From NCBI GenBank assembly GCA_022478985.1, contig JAKSZP010005615.1, positions 30,444 to 94,443 on the forward strand: a stretch of DNA of 64,000 nucleotides, given 5' to 3'. The first letter of the stretch is position 1. Every line of letters starts with the position of its first letter. This DNA comes from Massospora cicadina. Its lineage: Eukaryota; Entomophthoromycota; Entomophthoromycetes; Entomophthorales; Entomophthoraceae. A model generated the notes under the pieces. That model was not told the DNA's origin and made no database searches. It saw only the letters and a program-made list of their open reading frames with translations. The translations under genes were made by a program, and so were the position numbers. Shown in pieces: positions 12,621-24,365 of this stretch.

Positions 12621-14259
12621 TGTAAGTCCAGGTGACCAGTCCTTGCAACTGGATAGGGATCAGCACCCCTTCCAGATGAAAAGGGGCCCCAAGGATCGAG
12701 TGGACCCTCTGTCACAGCTGGGCAACCTAGCTTATGTGATATATGAGCGCTGGGTGATGGCTTTCCCACCCAAAGATATCCCACTCCCACCTTTTCCCCC
12801 CTCATCTACCCTGGTAAGTTTGATAGAAAGGGTCTGCAGGGAGATTGCAAACTTCAGGGGGCATGGAGAGGCCCTTGGACCACCCACCCCCAGGCAAACC
12901 ATATAAAATTTTGGAAAAATGGCAATTCCCAACATTGGAGCCCAGCCAGCAAATTTTGGTCTGGGGGAGCCAGCCCAGACTGGTCTGCTTTGGAAATCAG
13001 ATCGGAATACAGCTCAGATCGCAAAAGTGGTCTTAAACAACTCGGATCAGCTGCCCCAATGCTCTGAAATGGATCAAGGGAGGTCAGATTGCACGAGTAG
13101 CCCAATCAAGGGATCAGCTCAAATTGCAAATGATCTGATCCAAAGACCCCTGCCTCCCGGGATAAATCCAGCCCATCTGAGCCATGTGAACAGGCTGACT
13201 TGGGCCATCAGGACCCAGATCAGTAGTATTGACTTGGTTTGGCCCCAAGAATCTGGGAAAATTTGCAAAAATTTTCTAGACTTTTCTAAAATCAGGGGCA
13301 GCCTTCTACCCCCCTCCAAACCAGCAAACCAAATCCCTTCACCAACCCCTGAATAACCAATCCCTCGATATTTCCCCCAGGCATTCAGCTCAGTTTAAAA
13401 AAGGCAACTTCCCTACCTGGGGGCAGTTGTCAGTTCATTCTCTTTCCTTTCATTCAATAAAATCCAAATTATCATTCTATCTTGCCACGGGCTCCATCTA
13501 CCTCTTAAAATTTTAAAAAAAAATCTGCTGTTTGATATGATGAAACATGCTGTCACCCAAATCCTCCTGCTGATGTTTGCCAACTGGTTTATCTGGTCAC
13601 TTGATCCTGCCACGTGGCAGCAGATCATAGACGCAATAATCTACTTTGCCCCAATGACAAACCTGCTGCTTCGTTCATTTTCATGCATCCATTTAATGGA
13701 GACCTTCCATTTATTTGGTCGCCAAGTCTGCCAAAACTTCTCCCCAGCTAGAGCAGCCCCCAGGCATCCCTGGCCCACCACGCGTGGGTTTGGCTTCCAT
13801 AGCCACCTCTGCCACTGCTAGCCCAGCCCACCAGTGGGACCTAGAGCGTCCCCTCCGGGTTAATCTCAGTCCCAACCCCTCAAAGGGGTCTTACTATACC
13901 TCTTCATACATCCCAAATCACATGGCGGCCTCTGTGCCATCCCTCACTGGTGCGCAAGCCCCCTACCTGAATCCAAAGGCCAGCAACTGTGAACCCTGGA
14001 GGAGTCATCATCCTCCCTGCCTCTCCCGCCCTTGGGGTTGCCCCCGCAAGACTTGCGGTTGCCCCCAATGCAACCATCTGGTTTGCCTTGGGGGCCTTCA
14101 GTATGTTACTGAACTTTTACTTTTCTCACATCTCCCATAGAACCCCACTTCTTTTAGTCGCTCAGACCGCTATGCATTTGGCATTCTGGGGCCTCCACTG
14201 GGTGTTTGCGCACCCCGACTGGGAGCCCAGTCTAGTTCTTCTTAGCTGAATCCATGACA
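12621..14259 (+). repeat. 3' LTR of element B
   Basis: Pairs with 6383-8019. Preceded by the purine-rich tract AAAAAAGGAAAGGGTAG (12605-12620), the likely plus-strand primer. Ends ATCCATGACA. Confidence 0.92.
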
Positions 14260-14264
14260 TTAAG

Positions 14265-17200
14265 GGGCCTTGAGATTATTGACACTGCCAGTGATGCTGG
14301 CCAGTCCATTGCCTCGCTAGTCCAATCTATGCAATGTGTTCATACCCTGAAGCCTATCCAGGTGAAATAACCTGAAACTACCAAATGACTTGCCTCCACT
14401 TTCTGTATAAAGGAGGTCCTTGCTCTTCCCCCCACCTTGGGTGGAACTTTAACTAAAGTTGAGTCATTGTTAATGGAGTGGTGGTTAGGGCTATCCTTGC
14501 CACTGGGTCCTCTGTGAACGTTGTATCATATAAACTCATGAAAAAAATCAAGCAGGTCCCTGACCATGACTATACACATGAGTTTTGAACTGTGGGGCCA
14601 AACAACGCTTGCACCATCGGGGCCTACTTTTCTCTGCCCATTCAGTTTGGAAAGCTCATCTTTTCAGCCTCAGTGTGGCCTTGACCAACTTTACCCATGA
14701 TCTACTCATTGGTACCAATTTTATGCTTGAATTTGAAGGGGTTAATAACCTCAAGCAGGGCTATCTCTCCTTCTTAACTATGAGGTTCCTCTAATTCTAA
14801 CTAATGAAGAGCTTAATAAAAAGGAATATGCTTGTACAGTTGAGTATCCCTCTTCCGCCTTATACTTACGATACCATGGTGGGGAAGAATACTAAAAAGC
14901 TGCCAGAATCAGTAGACGCCCTAGGGGTATCCCTTTTTATGTATCAACGAGGTAGTAATCAAGGCGGGTGAACAAAGGGTAGTTGTTATGAAGGTTATCT
15001 TACAAATCCCGCACAACTGTCTGTTGCACCTAGTCAGCATTGATGGAGATAGTCCTTTTGAGCCTAGAGTCTTTCCAGGTGCGCTAGACTCAGCTTATCA
15101 GCAACCATTCAATCTCCTATTGGGGAATTTCACTAACAAGGACATAGTCGTCAAGAAGCATCAGAATATTGGAAGAGGCCTACTGGTCCCTATTGAAGAC
15201 ATTAAATAAGTTCACTATATTGGTTCTATGGCGGATATGGCCTACCTGCTGATCAATAGCTATGCACTCTTTCTACTGTTCATATTTCTGATGATCTAAC
15301 CCCTGAAAGCTTAATAAAGTTCATAGGTTACTGGAATCCTATAGTAATATTTTCTCTAGATATGATACTGACTATGGGCACATGAAGGGTTGGACTCACA
15401 CTATTAACGTTGGGAATTCTCGTCCCATTCAATCTAAGCCCTACCACAAATCAAAAGTCAAGGAGCTAAAGATGCAGACGGAGCTCAAACAAATTGTTGG
15501 ACGCTGGGTTGTTGGTGCCCTCACAAAGCCCTTGGTAGTCCCCTCTTCTGCTTATAAAGAAGATAAAGGAGGTCATTGGGTAGTTATGGACTACCATAAA
15601 CTGAATAACCTCACAAAGAAGGACGGCTACACAATCCTCCAAATCGATGATCCTTCGGCACAACTTTCTAGGTTCAAGTTCTTCTCCTCCATGGACTTGG
15701 CTAGTGGATACTGGAAGATGGACCTTTCTCCACAGGATCAGGAGAAGCGCGCCCTTATCTGTAGCGAGGGCCTTTTCCAACCCACTCAGCTACCCCAGGG
15801 GTTATGCAATGCGCCTGCCACTTTTCAGCAGGCGAGGGATCATATTCTCCAGGATCTCAAGCTCAGCTGTGTAAATGTCTATCTTAATGACATCATATTC
15901 TTCTCTAAGACATTTAACAAGCATCTCACGCACTTAAGGGAGGTGTTTTGCCAGTTGCAGGCATCAAACATCAAGCTGAAGCCCTCAATTGTACTTTCTT
16001 TAAGAATTTGGATTTCTTCAGGCATGTTATCTCTCAAGATGGGATACAACCCCTTCAAGATAAGGTGGAAGCGTTTTCTAAAATGCCTGATCCCAAAACT
16101 TTTCACAAAATATAGGTATTATTGGGCATGATGGGGTATTGCCATCAATTCATCCCCAAGTTTTCCCAGCTTAGTGAGCCCCTTGTATGTCTCTTGGCTA
16201 AAACACTCTATTCCATTGGGGTGCTGAACAAAAGGCCGCGTTTGAGACCATGAAGGCGCTATTACATAAAGGCTTATCCTCCGTCACCCTGACTATGGCA
16301 AGCTTTTAATGTTGTTCAAAGATGCCTCTGATAAAATGTTGGAGCTACCTTGGCTTAGTTGGATGAAAATGGGGTCTACCATCCTATGTTTATTTTAGTA
16401 AGATGATCTCAAAAGCTGAGCCCAACTATAGCGTCACAGAAAGAAGTACCTTGCCATCTTACTTAATGTCATATACTATTGCCCTTTTTTATATAAAACT
16501 TCATTTAAAGTGATTACTGACCATGCATAGTTGAAGTGATTACAAACTATGAAGGGCCCACTGGGCGGTTGTCTCGCTGGGCTCTTAAGCTCCAGCATTA
16601 TGATATGACCATTGAGCATCGAGCTGAGATAAGCCATATGAACGCTGATGAGTTGACGCGGCTGCCTACCTGCACCTTGACAATAGTAAAGCAGAGAGGT
16701 TACATGGCCTCCTCATGACTCCTGATGCATGGACTGATGAAGATGAACCAGTATAAAAGATGCTAGAATGGCACTCCTCCAACACCACGGTGGAAAGTGT
16801 GAAGCTATACAAGATAGTAGGAGTAAACTGGTTGGCCTATCTTTGGCTGTTTGAGAGAGTACCTGTGATCATGAAGTATCACACTATTATGTGCCATTGC
16901 AGAGTCCAAAAACCTATGAGTGGATTAAAGAGTGGTATTACTGGGAAGGCATTATGGAGACCATAGCTGAAGTCATTAATGCATGTCTGACATGTAAAAA
17001 GAAATCCAGCTATAAGACCTGGTATCAATATTACCTGACTACGCTCCAACAACCCTTCCACACCATAAGTTTGTATGTGGTAAGGCCTCTACCTCAGACC
17101 ACTGGTGATAATCGTTATATCCTGGTCAGAATTGATCATTTCACCAAATGGATTAAAGCTGTTGCTCCCCCATTAAGATGGATAAAGCCACTGCTACATT

Positions 17201-17890
17201 TTTACATCAAAATATCTTCATGCGGCATGGCTGCCCCCAAATCTTCCTTTGTGACAAAGGGAAAAACTTCACCTCCAGCGTGGTAAAGCTCCTCACCACT
17301 TCTATGAGAACACAACAACTCTTCTTGGCCCCCTACAATTCATCTATAAATGAGGGTCGTAGAAAGAGTTAATGATAACTTGGTATCAATACTCTGAAAA
17401 ATGGTCAATTTAGACCCTCTTTACTGGGATTTCTACTGACCCAGTGCCCTCATGGCCTACAAAATTAGTTACCATCTCATCCAAAGATATCCCATTTTCA
17501 TGTATCATATGGCTGAGAACCTGTAGTACTAGCTCGACTAGAAAAAGATATATTCACTGATTGAACTGACCCAGAGTAAGCCATGAAAAAGTTGGCCCAA
17601 CATATCATCCAACTACAAGCGGAGGCTATGTAACCTGACCAAAACTGTCACTAAAGAATGCCAAACAGCTCATGAGCTCAGGGCCCCTCTCCCTTCTTTC
17701 CAGGTATCCAACTTGGTATTGTATTACCACAACTGCATTGCTTTTAGAAGTGAGAAGCTCAGATCGATCTGGGAAGGACCCTTTTTAGTCACATATAAGT
17801 GAGGGGATGAGTACTCTATCAAATCCCTTGCTTCTAAAGCAATTACCAACCAGGTTCATGGCCAATTTTCACGCTTTATTCACCCCTTAA
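14265..17890 (+). pseudogene. Element A protease and pol (broken)
   Basis: Resumes with LEIIDTASDAGQ after element B. Protease near 14490 reads VRAILATGSSVNVV: the catalytic Asp (DTG) is Ala. RT 15382-16130: FFSSMDLASGYWKMDLS, LPQGLCNAPATFQ and then VYLNDIIFF, where YxDD has become YLND. RNase H 16250-16700 is fragmentary, ending GRLSRWALKLQHYDM. Integrase 16760-17400: CLTCKKKS knuckle, RIDHFTKWIKA and FLCDKGKNFTS, with the second Asp kept. A purine tract TTGAAGGGGGTAA (17896-17908) precedes the 3' LTR. No chromodomain. Multiple stops and shifts; parallel to element C, with the same gene order. Confidence 0.88.
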
Positions 17891-17908
17891 AACTCTTGAA
17901 GGGGGTAA

Positions 17909-18623
17909 TTTCAGACAATTGCAAGTTCAATATTGTAAAAAAGAGTGTGTCAGACGAAAATGATAAATCGTCCAAAAGATCCTGGTCAATTCCCAGTGGA
18001 ACCCCTCAAATTGAGGTAACACGTTTAGTAATACTTGGGCCAAAACCACGAGTTTGGGAAGTAAGATTGCACAGAATTGTTGGCCAAAAATTGGGGAGCC
18101 CTTTTGAGGTCACTCCCCTTCTTACAGCAAACAAATAGGCCAACACCGTGGAGACTGGCCCTTTTATAGGGTCAAGGGGTCCTGCAAGGTAAAAATATTT
18201 TCATGCCCAATAATTGGGTAAAATTTATATGATTAATACCTCATGGTCATATCCTACCAACAGTTGACTTTCCATCAGCCATTTCATCAAAGTGAGGCGA
18301 GGTTTCCGAGATCCAATAGGTCAAATCACAATTTTCTAATTTTGACTTTACTAAGCAATCTGAATTTCAAATCTCGACATCTTAAATACTAAGTATCAAC
18401 TTATTAAGAGGGTTCTCTTTATTTACCCCCACAGTTACTAATAAAATTATTTAAAAATAAAAACTTCTAGTTTCTCTATTAATTTTTAGTTTACTATAAG
18501 TGGTCACAACCCCCTTATAATTATTCTTCCCTGCATAGAGAATTGAACTTCTCTTGCAAATATTTGTTGGAATTTAGGTTTAAAGCGCACCAGAAAGCAC
18601 CCTAAAAAGCCTAAAATCCAACA
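17909..18623 (+). repeat. 3' LTR of element A
   Basis: Pairs with 4196-4922. Its first bases are degraded (TTTCAGACAATT instead of TGTC..). It ends ATCCAACA and is followed by the ATTTT duplication. Confidence 0.9.
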
Positions 18624-18844
18624 ATTTTATCTAAGATGTCATATTTAAAATTGCTTTTGATGATACTAATCCTATGTTTTGTTCATTTATACATTTGTTG
18701 CCCTGTCACCCAAATATGGATGACGGGGCACCACAGAAGTATACCTGTCACCCATATTAGTTTATGGTGATGAACATGTTAGTGTCAAACGTTGAGCTAA
18801 TTATGCTAGGTGAGTTTTTATAAAAGCAATTTATTTATATACAA
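18624..18844. other. A/T-rich spacer
   Basis: No ORF or RNA signal. Contains 'gagctaattatgctaggtgag', a fragment shared with 21885 and 29665 (a foldback repeat end). Confidence 0.4.
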
Positions 18845-19167
18845 GCAGAGATAACCTGCGTTGCTTGAATTTATGAGCTCACACTGAAAGCCTAAAGGCT
18901 GTGTCTGCACTATGTCTGAGTCACCCAGACTAACAGCTTTTTTGTTGCCCTCATAGCTGATGAGCTGGATATTCTAAATTTACTTAATAATCTACTTATA
19001 ACTAACAATCTTTTGTTAGTTTCAGGAGAGCAATTTGGTGATTTTGTTCAATATATTCATCAATTCTCACCCACTTGCACAAATTAGATTGTAACTATCA
19101 GACTCTATGGTTTCAGATGTCATTCAGTAAATCAGTCAGTGTATGTGTTTTATCAAGTAAAAGTTAA
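18845..19167 (-). mobile_element. Helitron-like element, internally deleted, minus strand
   Basis: Reads leftward from about 19167 with a decayed start related to TCTACTTAATAAA and a CACTGACTGA-rich stretch. It contains an inverted copy of the cloverleaf-like module (18873-18968) and ends near 18850 in a degenerate hairpin with GGTTATCTCTGCTTG. It lies head to head with the plus-strand element at 19197, so 18.85-19.68 kb forms a large inverted repeat. No Rep/helicase ORF; non-autonomous. Confidence 0.55.
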
Positions 19168-19196
19168 AATCTGATATTTACTTAATTGTACATATA

Positions 19197-20117
19197 TCTA
19201 CTTAATAAAAATATTCAATGAATGACTGACTGACTGACATCTGAAGCCTTCAATTCTGATAGGTTTAATCAATTTAGGTGAGTGGGTGAGAATTGGCAAT
19301 TATCAAATCTGAAAATATCAAGTCTGATAGGTATAATCTATTTAGGTGAGCGGGTGAGTATTGCTATATACTCGCTAATAATTTACCTAATTGCTCATCT
19401 GAAACTAACTGAGTCTGATAGGTTCAATCAATTTGGGCGAGTGGGTGAGAATTGAAAAATTTATCAAATAATTCACCAAATTGCTCACCTGAAAGTAAAC
19501 AAAAATCAGTATTGAAGTTTTTTAATTAAGAGATAATCAGCTCACCAGCCATTAGGGCAACAGCGAAGCTGTTAGTCTGAGTGGCTTGAGAGTAGCACTG
19601 ACACAGCCTATAGGCTGTCAATGTGAGCTTATCATCATCTTATATACTTTAAATACTGTAGTGAAGCATGGGTATATGGATGTTGGGTTTTTATAAAAAA
19701 CCTGCTTAATTTGGTTCCTATAATTACAAATACTTTTAGCAAGTTAAGTAGAAGTTGATTTAATAGTTTGGAAGACATGTCATTTACACAATGATTTTAA
19801 ATATAGAGAATGTTTTGATTAGAAGTTTGATGTTATTTAATTGAGTGATAGGTTTATTTTGTTTGGCTGAGTGGTTGATGGCTTTATGGTTAAATCAATA
19901 GGACTTAGTTTAATTTTGAAGGGTGATTAGTTATTGGTTGATTTGATAAGTTCAGTTAGGTTTAACTGAGTGGTTGGTAGTTTTTGGTTGATTCAATTGA
20001 GCAATTAGATTTGGCTGAGTGGATAATGTTTTATCTATAATATAAGCTCTAAATTAATAAATTTGAATATCTGAAATATTATAGACACCATAGCAAAGCA
20101 CAGGTAATGAGTGCTAG
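19197..20117 (+). mobile_element. Non-autonomous Helitron-like element
   Basis: 5' end TCTACTTAATAAAAATATTC after an A, followed by (GACT)n and GACATC. 3' end: hairpin CCATAGC-aaa-GCACAGG (20088-20104), then CTAG at 20114-20117 before T. A TC start, terminal hairpin and CTRR end are Helitron hallmarks. Homologous end to end with 31410-32413, which confirms both ends. Inside: ~110-bp tandem units containing GAGTGGGTGAGAATTG (19255-19500), the structured module (19532-19633) and a ~60-bp repeat 'tggctgagtggttgatgg' (19860-20040). No coding capacity. Confidence 0.75.
19532..19633 (+). other. Cloverleaf-like structured module (copy 1)
   Basis: A closing stem is formed by GATAATCAGCTCAC (19532-19545) and GTGAGCTTATC (19623-19633). 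Between them: hairpin ACAGC-gaa-GCTGT, a short stem TGAG-tgg-CTTG, and the perfect palindrome ACAGCCTATAGGCTGT. The same arms recur at 31834-31934 and, on the minus strand, at 18873-18968 and 24000-24098. I do not recognise a known RNA family. Confidence 0.55.
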
Positions 20118-20168
20118 TCAAATTAGAAAAGTGATTTCACCAGATTGAACATATGATCTTAAATTTGA
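20118..20168. other. Short A/T-rich spacer
   Basis: Nothing recognised between the Helitron end and the SINE tail. Confidence 0.4.
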
Positions 20169-20447
20169 AAATTTTATTTAGGGTGAGCCAACCTGGGGAC
20201 AATACCTCACCAATGAAGGGATTTAAATTAATGGGAAAAGAGGATAAAACTCAGAAAACCTCCATGTGCAGCATATGATAGGCCAAGAACTCCATGGACC
20301 ACCTTTGCTATTTACTATCTTGGTTTGGGGCATTGGTGCGCAACGCCAACACAGTCAAAAGCATCCCCTACCCAAAGTTCATCTACTGGTATTGAACTCA
20401 GGGAGGCAGTGGTAGAGGTTAGATATTCTACCACTAGGTATCCTCCC
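20169..20447 (-). mobile_element. tRNA-headed SINE, family 1 (copy split at its 5' end)
   Basis: Minus strand. Head GGGAGGATACCTAGTGGTAG carries a pol III box A-like motif (TACCTAGTGG), and a box B-like GTTCAATACC lies about 50 nt on. The body matches 28837-29122. The 3' tail is TTGTCCCCAGGTTGGC, then CACCCTAAATAAA. The miniature LTR element inserted 4-5 bp from the SINE 5' end; the remainder (CTTTG...) lies after 21843. Confidence 0.75.
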
Positions 20448-21838
20448 TGTCAGGACTCTCCATTTATTGGGGGAAGCCCCAACTAGGGGTCATGACCCAC
20501 CTATGGGCGGATGCTAGATTGGGCTCCCCATTAACTTGGGTTGAGTCCAAACTAAAGTATTGGGGACCAGCCCCAATAGATAAAAAAAATTCCATTTAAT
20601 TTGACGCCGGAACTAATGCTGAGGATGTCAAAACTCAATTTGGTTGCAACAAAATCCCTTTTGGTGCTTGCACCCCAATCAAGTTACCCTTTTGGGACCC
20701 GGCAAGTTATGCCAAGGATGTCCCACTCCCCTTGTTTCATTAATTTATCTCAGTTAAAAATGACTCTGAGATTTCCCTTTCCAAGTCTGATTCTAGCTTT
20801 AAAGTCCTATAAATACATCAAGGCTTAATTAATAGTTTTACTATTTCTCGTTTATCTATTTTTCATTTTTAGCTTTACTTAAGGCCTTAATGTCCTATTA
20901 ACTTGCTGGTGGCTTTGAGGCCTTAATGATAGGGGACATGTTGAAGTTCCTCCCCCAAAGTCCTGACAGTGGTGCTCACTACAGGGGCACCTGAGTTCTC
21001 AGTAAGAACTAAAAATAAGAAGGAGGAGGGGCAGTCCCTGGCCTTTGAGCCAAGAGGGCAAGCCAGGATGAGAGGGGTTAATGCCCCCCAAAACTAGCCT
21101 GGGCAGCCAAGCCCAGGTTACTGTATTTTCATCCCCAATGCCAGCTCCCATGCCAATGCCAGGTGTCAACTCCAATGCTGGGACCTCCTCCCAATGCTGG
21201 CCCCAGCACCAATGCCAGGTGTCAACCCCAATGCTGGGACCTCCTCCTGATGCCAGCTCTATGCCAATGGCCCCGCCTTGGCTCTGACCCCTAGTTGAGG
21301 CTTGTAGGGGGCTCTGTCAGGATTCTCCCTTTATTGGAGGAAGCTCTGACTAGGGGTTGCAACCTGCCTATGGGTGGATGCCAGATTGGGCTCCTCATTA
21401 ACTTGGGTTGAGCCCATTCTGAAGTATCAGGGATTGGCCCTGATAAATAAAATAAATTACACTTAATCTGACACTGGTGACTAATTCTGAGGATGTCAAA
21501 ACTCAATTGGGTCACAGTGAAACCCCTTTCAGAGCTTGCACTTCAATCAAGTTATCTTTCAGGACCACTGGTGGATTATGCTGAGGATATTCCAACTCCC
21601 TTTGTATTAATAAATTTATCTCAGCTGGCAAATGACTCCAAGATTTCCCTTTACCAATCCAATTCTAGCCTTGAGGTCCTTTAAATAACTCAATGCTTAA
21701 TTAAAAAAATACCATTTCTCGCCTATCTCTTCTTCATTTTTAGCTTTACTTAAGGCCTTAATGGCCTATTAACTCGCTGGGGGCTTTGGGCCCTAATTAA
21801 TAGGGGCAGGGTTGGATTTCTCTCCTGAAGTCCTGACA
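20448..21838 (+). mobile_element. TRIM-like miniature LTR retrotransposon
   Basis: Two LTRs, 20448-20968 and 21315-21838 (about 520 bp), both TGTCAGGA...GTCCTGACA, flank an internal region of only 346 bp. An identical duplication CTCCC lies at 20443-20447 and 21839-21843. Primer-binding site TGGTGCTCACTACAGGGG (20970-20987) matches elements A and C. A purine-rich tract TGTAGGGGGC precedes the 3' LTR. The interior holds two copies of a ~56-bp repeat (CCAATGCTGGGACCTCCTCC cores at 21173 and 21229). No gag or pol, so it depends on another element. Confidence 0.9.
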
Positions 21839-21864
21839 CTCCCCTTTGAACACAAGAACTTATG

Positions 21865-22410
21865 TAAACTTTTATGACTCAAAAGCTGAGCTAATTATGC
21901 TAAATGATGTATTTTTGAAACTAATATTTGTTTTCAACCAAAGATTTGATTTAGATTTATTATTACAGAATGATAAATAGATAAATATCCACCAACCACT
22001 CAGATAAAGCCACTTTACTATTTATCAAAGTGAAAGTGATTACTTTAACTTTTATCTATATACAAATGTATGCATTCTTATTTGTTTGTCCCATATATGT
22101 TACTATACCATTCATCCAATTGTAATGAAACTTTGGTGAGTTGTGTGCATGCCTGCAAAGGTTTCTGAATTTTTAATAATATTATTTTCATGGTAAAATA
22201 AAAAAATATACAAGAAGTGAAAACCCTATATGTTCTTGATGATAAGCTATATTGTCATGGCTGAGAAGTTTGGTATTCATTTGATTTGTATTTTAAATGG
22301 TTTAAGTGGTTAGTGGTCATTTTGCTAATTAGTAATTTATTCTAAATAAAAACTTTAAATCAAAAACCCAATTGATTTTACAATTACCTCCTCTAGGACA
22401 ATTGGGTCAT
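21865..22410. repeat. Foldback-type repeat
   Basis: The left part (AAAGCTGAGCTAATTATG... CAAAGATTTGATTTAGATTT) is inverted near 22270-22410 (...AACTTTAAATCAAAAACCC... CTCCTCTAGGACAATTGGG). The right half is also the reverse complement of 29640-29960. No ORF. Confidence 0.5.
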
Positions 22411-22724
22411 CTTTTGGCTCTAAACAAATTTTATAAAGGCTGATTGTTTAAATCCTGGTGCAATCACTTTTATTTAATTACTTTTATTACTTAAACTATG
22501 ATTATAGAAAAACTGATATTGTAAGTTAAGTAAACCTAAAAAATGATGAGCCAATCTAGTTATCAAATATATTTTAAATTATTGTGTATCTACATTTACT
22601 ATGGTTTTGCTTTAGATAATAATATGATAGTTCTACATTTTTGAGTTGTTTTCAATCAAGTTTAATTTAAGTACTTATACCTTGAGATATGTTAGCTTAT
22701 ATATCTTATTATATATAAGGAAAT

Positions 22725-23075
22725 TGGGAAAAAAAGAGCGTCCTTTACAAAAGGCACTAAAATTATGAAATAATTGAGAAATTATGCCTTCTCAATAAGC
22801 CCTTTTTAAAGTCAGCTATATTTTAACAGACTTATAATAGGCATTTATAATATATATACTCAGCACTGTATATTCTAAGTTGCTTATAGTTTACACTTAG
22901 ACCCAATCAAGACATAAGATATAATTTGTATTTGTGAGCAAATTTTACAAATCAGGTTATCAGATAACGCCAACTTCAAAAGGGCTTTATCAAGGAGGAA
23001 TATCTCAATTATTTCATACTTTTAGTGCCTTTTTTAAAGGAGGTTCTTTTTTCAAAAAAATGAAGAAAGTTCTTT
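22725..23075. mobile_element. MITE/foldback element, copy 1
   Basis: About 350 bp. The left arm (CCTTTACAAAAGGCACTAAA ... TTGAGAAATTATGCC ... CCCTTTTTAAAGT) is the inverse of the right arm (CAACTTCAAAAGGGC ... ATCTCAATTATTTCATA ... TAGTGCCTTTTTTAAAGG), with arms near 90 bp. The same structure occurs at 54340-54690 with its central part inverted. No coding capacity. Confidence 0.65.
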
Positions 23076-23960
23076 TTTCCCAAAAAAATTAGTTCATTTT
23101 TAAAGTTATTGCTTTCTAATTTTTAAAAAAAACCCTATATTTTATATTTTTTAGATCATCACTATTTCTCTATAAAAAACCTTAATGTATATATATTATA
23201 TATATATAGCATCTCATAAAAAAATATACTAATAAATCATTTTATTAAATTTAGCTAATTTTATTGCTCAGTTTAAGCTAAATTTACTGATTGCCATCTA
23301 CAATAATTCATTTTATTAAATTAAATGAAAAAATTAGTCAAAATATGTTAACTTTAATGATCACCATCTACAATAATTCATTTTAATAATTTTAGGTGAT
23401 TTTATTATTCAACATATGCTAAATTTACTAATTGCCTTCTACAGGAATTATTTTATAAAATTAGTTGATTTATTGGTCAAATTTTTGCTTAATTTACTTT
23501 TTGCTATCTTAAATAATTCATTAAAAATTTAGTTGATTTTATTAGACAAATTATGCAAATAATAACTGACTATTTTGATTTAAGCTCATCCTGCTATGAT
23601 CTCATACTTACCTGGATTTGGAACTACCCTCAGCCATAGGACATATTTCAAATGTTACTTTGAAGCTATTACTTTACCAATGCCATAGTAAAGTTTATAC
23701 CACAATAAACATACCCACAATTAAAAGCCATCGCTTCAGAGTCCATTTTTATATACTTAATAAATTCATACTCAGATACTGGACCAATACTTACAAAAGT
23801 AAAATGTGACCTAAGTTGGAGCATCCTCTTTTTGAAAAATAAGGGCATCCAAATTAGTCCTGTAGTTTCAGAGTTATGAACAAACAACATAGAAAAAAAC
23901 AAATTCTACAGGTTGAATTGAAAACATCCTTCTTTTTCAAAGTTAGTTACAAATTATCTT
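23076..23960. repeat. A/T-rich dispersed repeat with ~70-bp tandem units
   Basis: After the MITE, the same order of sequence as at 54700-55400: TATATATTATATA, then ~70-bp units (23240-23600), then CTGCTATGATCTCATACTTACC and CCCTCAGCCATAGGACATA, then a segment (23640-23900) that is the inverse of the ~300-bp satellite-like unit at 55.35-55.95 kb. No ORF. Confidence 0.6.
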
Positions 23961-23964
23961 AGTA

Positions 23965-24365
23965 TGTATAAGCGGAGTTACCCATGTTGCTCATGTTTAT
24001 AAGCTTGCACTGACAGCCTAAAGGCTGTGCCAGCAATATGTTTGAACTACTTGGACTAACAGCTTTGCTGTTGCCCTCATGGTTGGTGAGCTGATTATAC
24101 TAAATTTACTTATTATCTACTTTAAACTCAAACTAATTCTTGTTTAGTTTTACGTGAGCAATCTGGTGAATTATTAGTTAATATTTGCCAATTTTCACCC
24201 ACTTACTCAAATAGGTTAACTTATCAAACTCAATTGTTTCAGATTCATATACTCACCAATTCTCTCACCCATTCACCCAAATAGATTAAACCTATTAGTT
24301 TTAAAGGTTTCAGATGTCAGTCAGTCTTTTAGTACAACAGTCAGTGAATGTGTTTATTAAGTAGA
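23965..24365 (-). mobile_element. Short Helitron-like element, minus strand
   Basis: Starts at 24365 reading TCTACTTAATAAACACATTC with ACTGACTG repeats. Contains inverted GAGTGGGTGAGA-type units (24130-24310) and the structured module (24000-24098), and ends near 23965 in AACATGGGTAACTCCGC. It abuts the (CATA)n tail of the next retroposon. Non-coding. Confidence 0.55.

Larger units (their letters stand above)
6383..14259 (+). mobile_element. Ty3 chromovirus B, nested in element A
   Basis: 7.88-kb element with long LTRs (6383-8019 and 12621-14259, about 1.64 kb each). Flanking sequences TTGAG (6378-6382) and TTAAG (14260-14264) are an imperfect 5-bp duplication differing by one transition. 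Order: gag, protease, RT, RNase H, integrase, chromodomain, polypurine tract. The C-terminal chromodomain marks it as a chromovirus. It is related to element D (45060-52267) by the same LTR start TGTAAGTC, end ATGACA and proteins. It interrupts A between gag and protease, so it is younger than A. Confidence 0.93.
4196..18623 (+). mobile_element. Ty3-type LTR retrotransposon A, interrupted by element B
   Basis: Bounded by related LTRs (4196-4922 and 17909-18623) and by an identical 5-bp duplication ATTTT at 4191-4195 and 18624-18628. Internal order is gag, protease, RT, RNase H, integrase, without a chromodomain. After removing element B the length is about 6.55 kb. LTR ends, the TGGTGCTCACTACA primer-binding site and protein sequence show it is the same family as element C (55949-63547). 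It is much more decayed than C, with many stops and mutated protease and RT active sites. Confidence 0.93.

Noticed and set aside
23618..23902. Short ORFs (63-77 aa) in the dispersed repeat
   Set aside because: A/T-rich chance frames within a repeat also present at 55.3-55.9 kb without a conserved frame.
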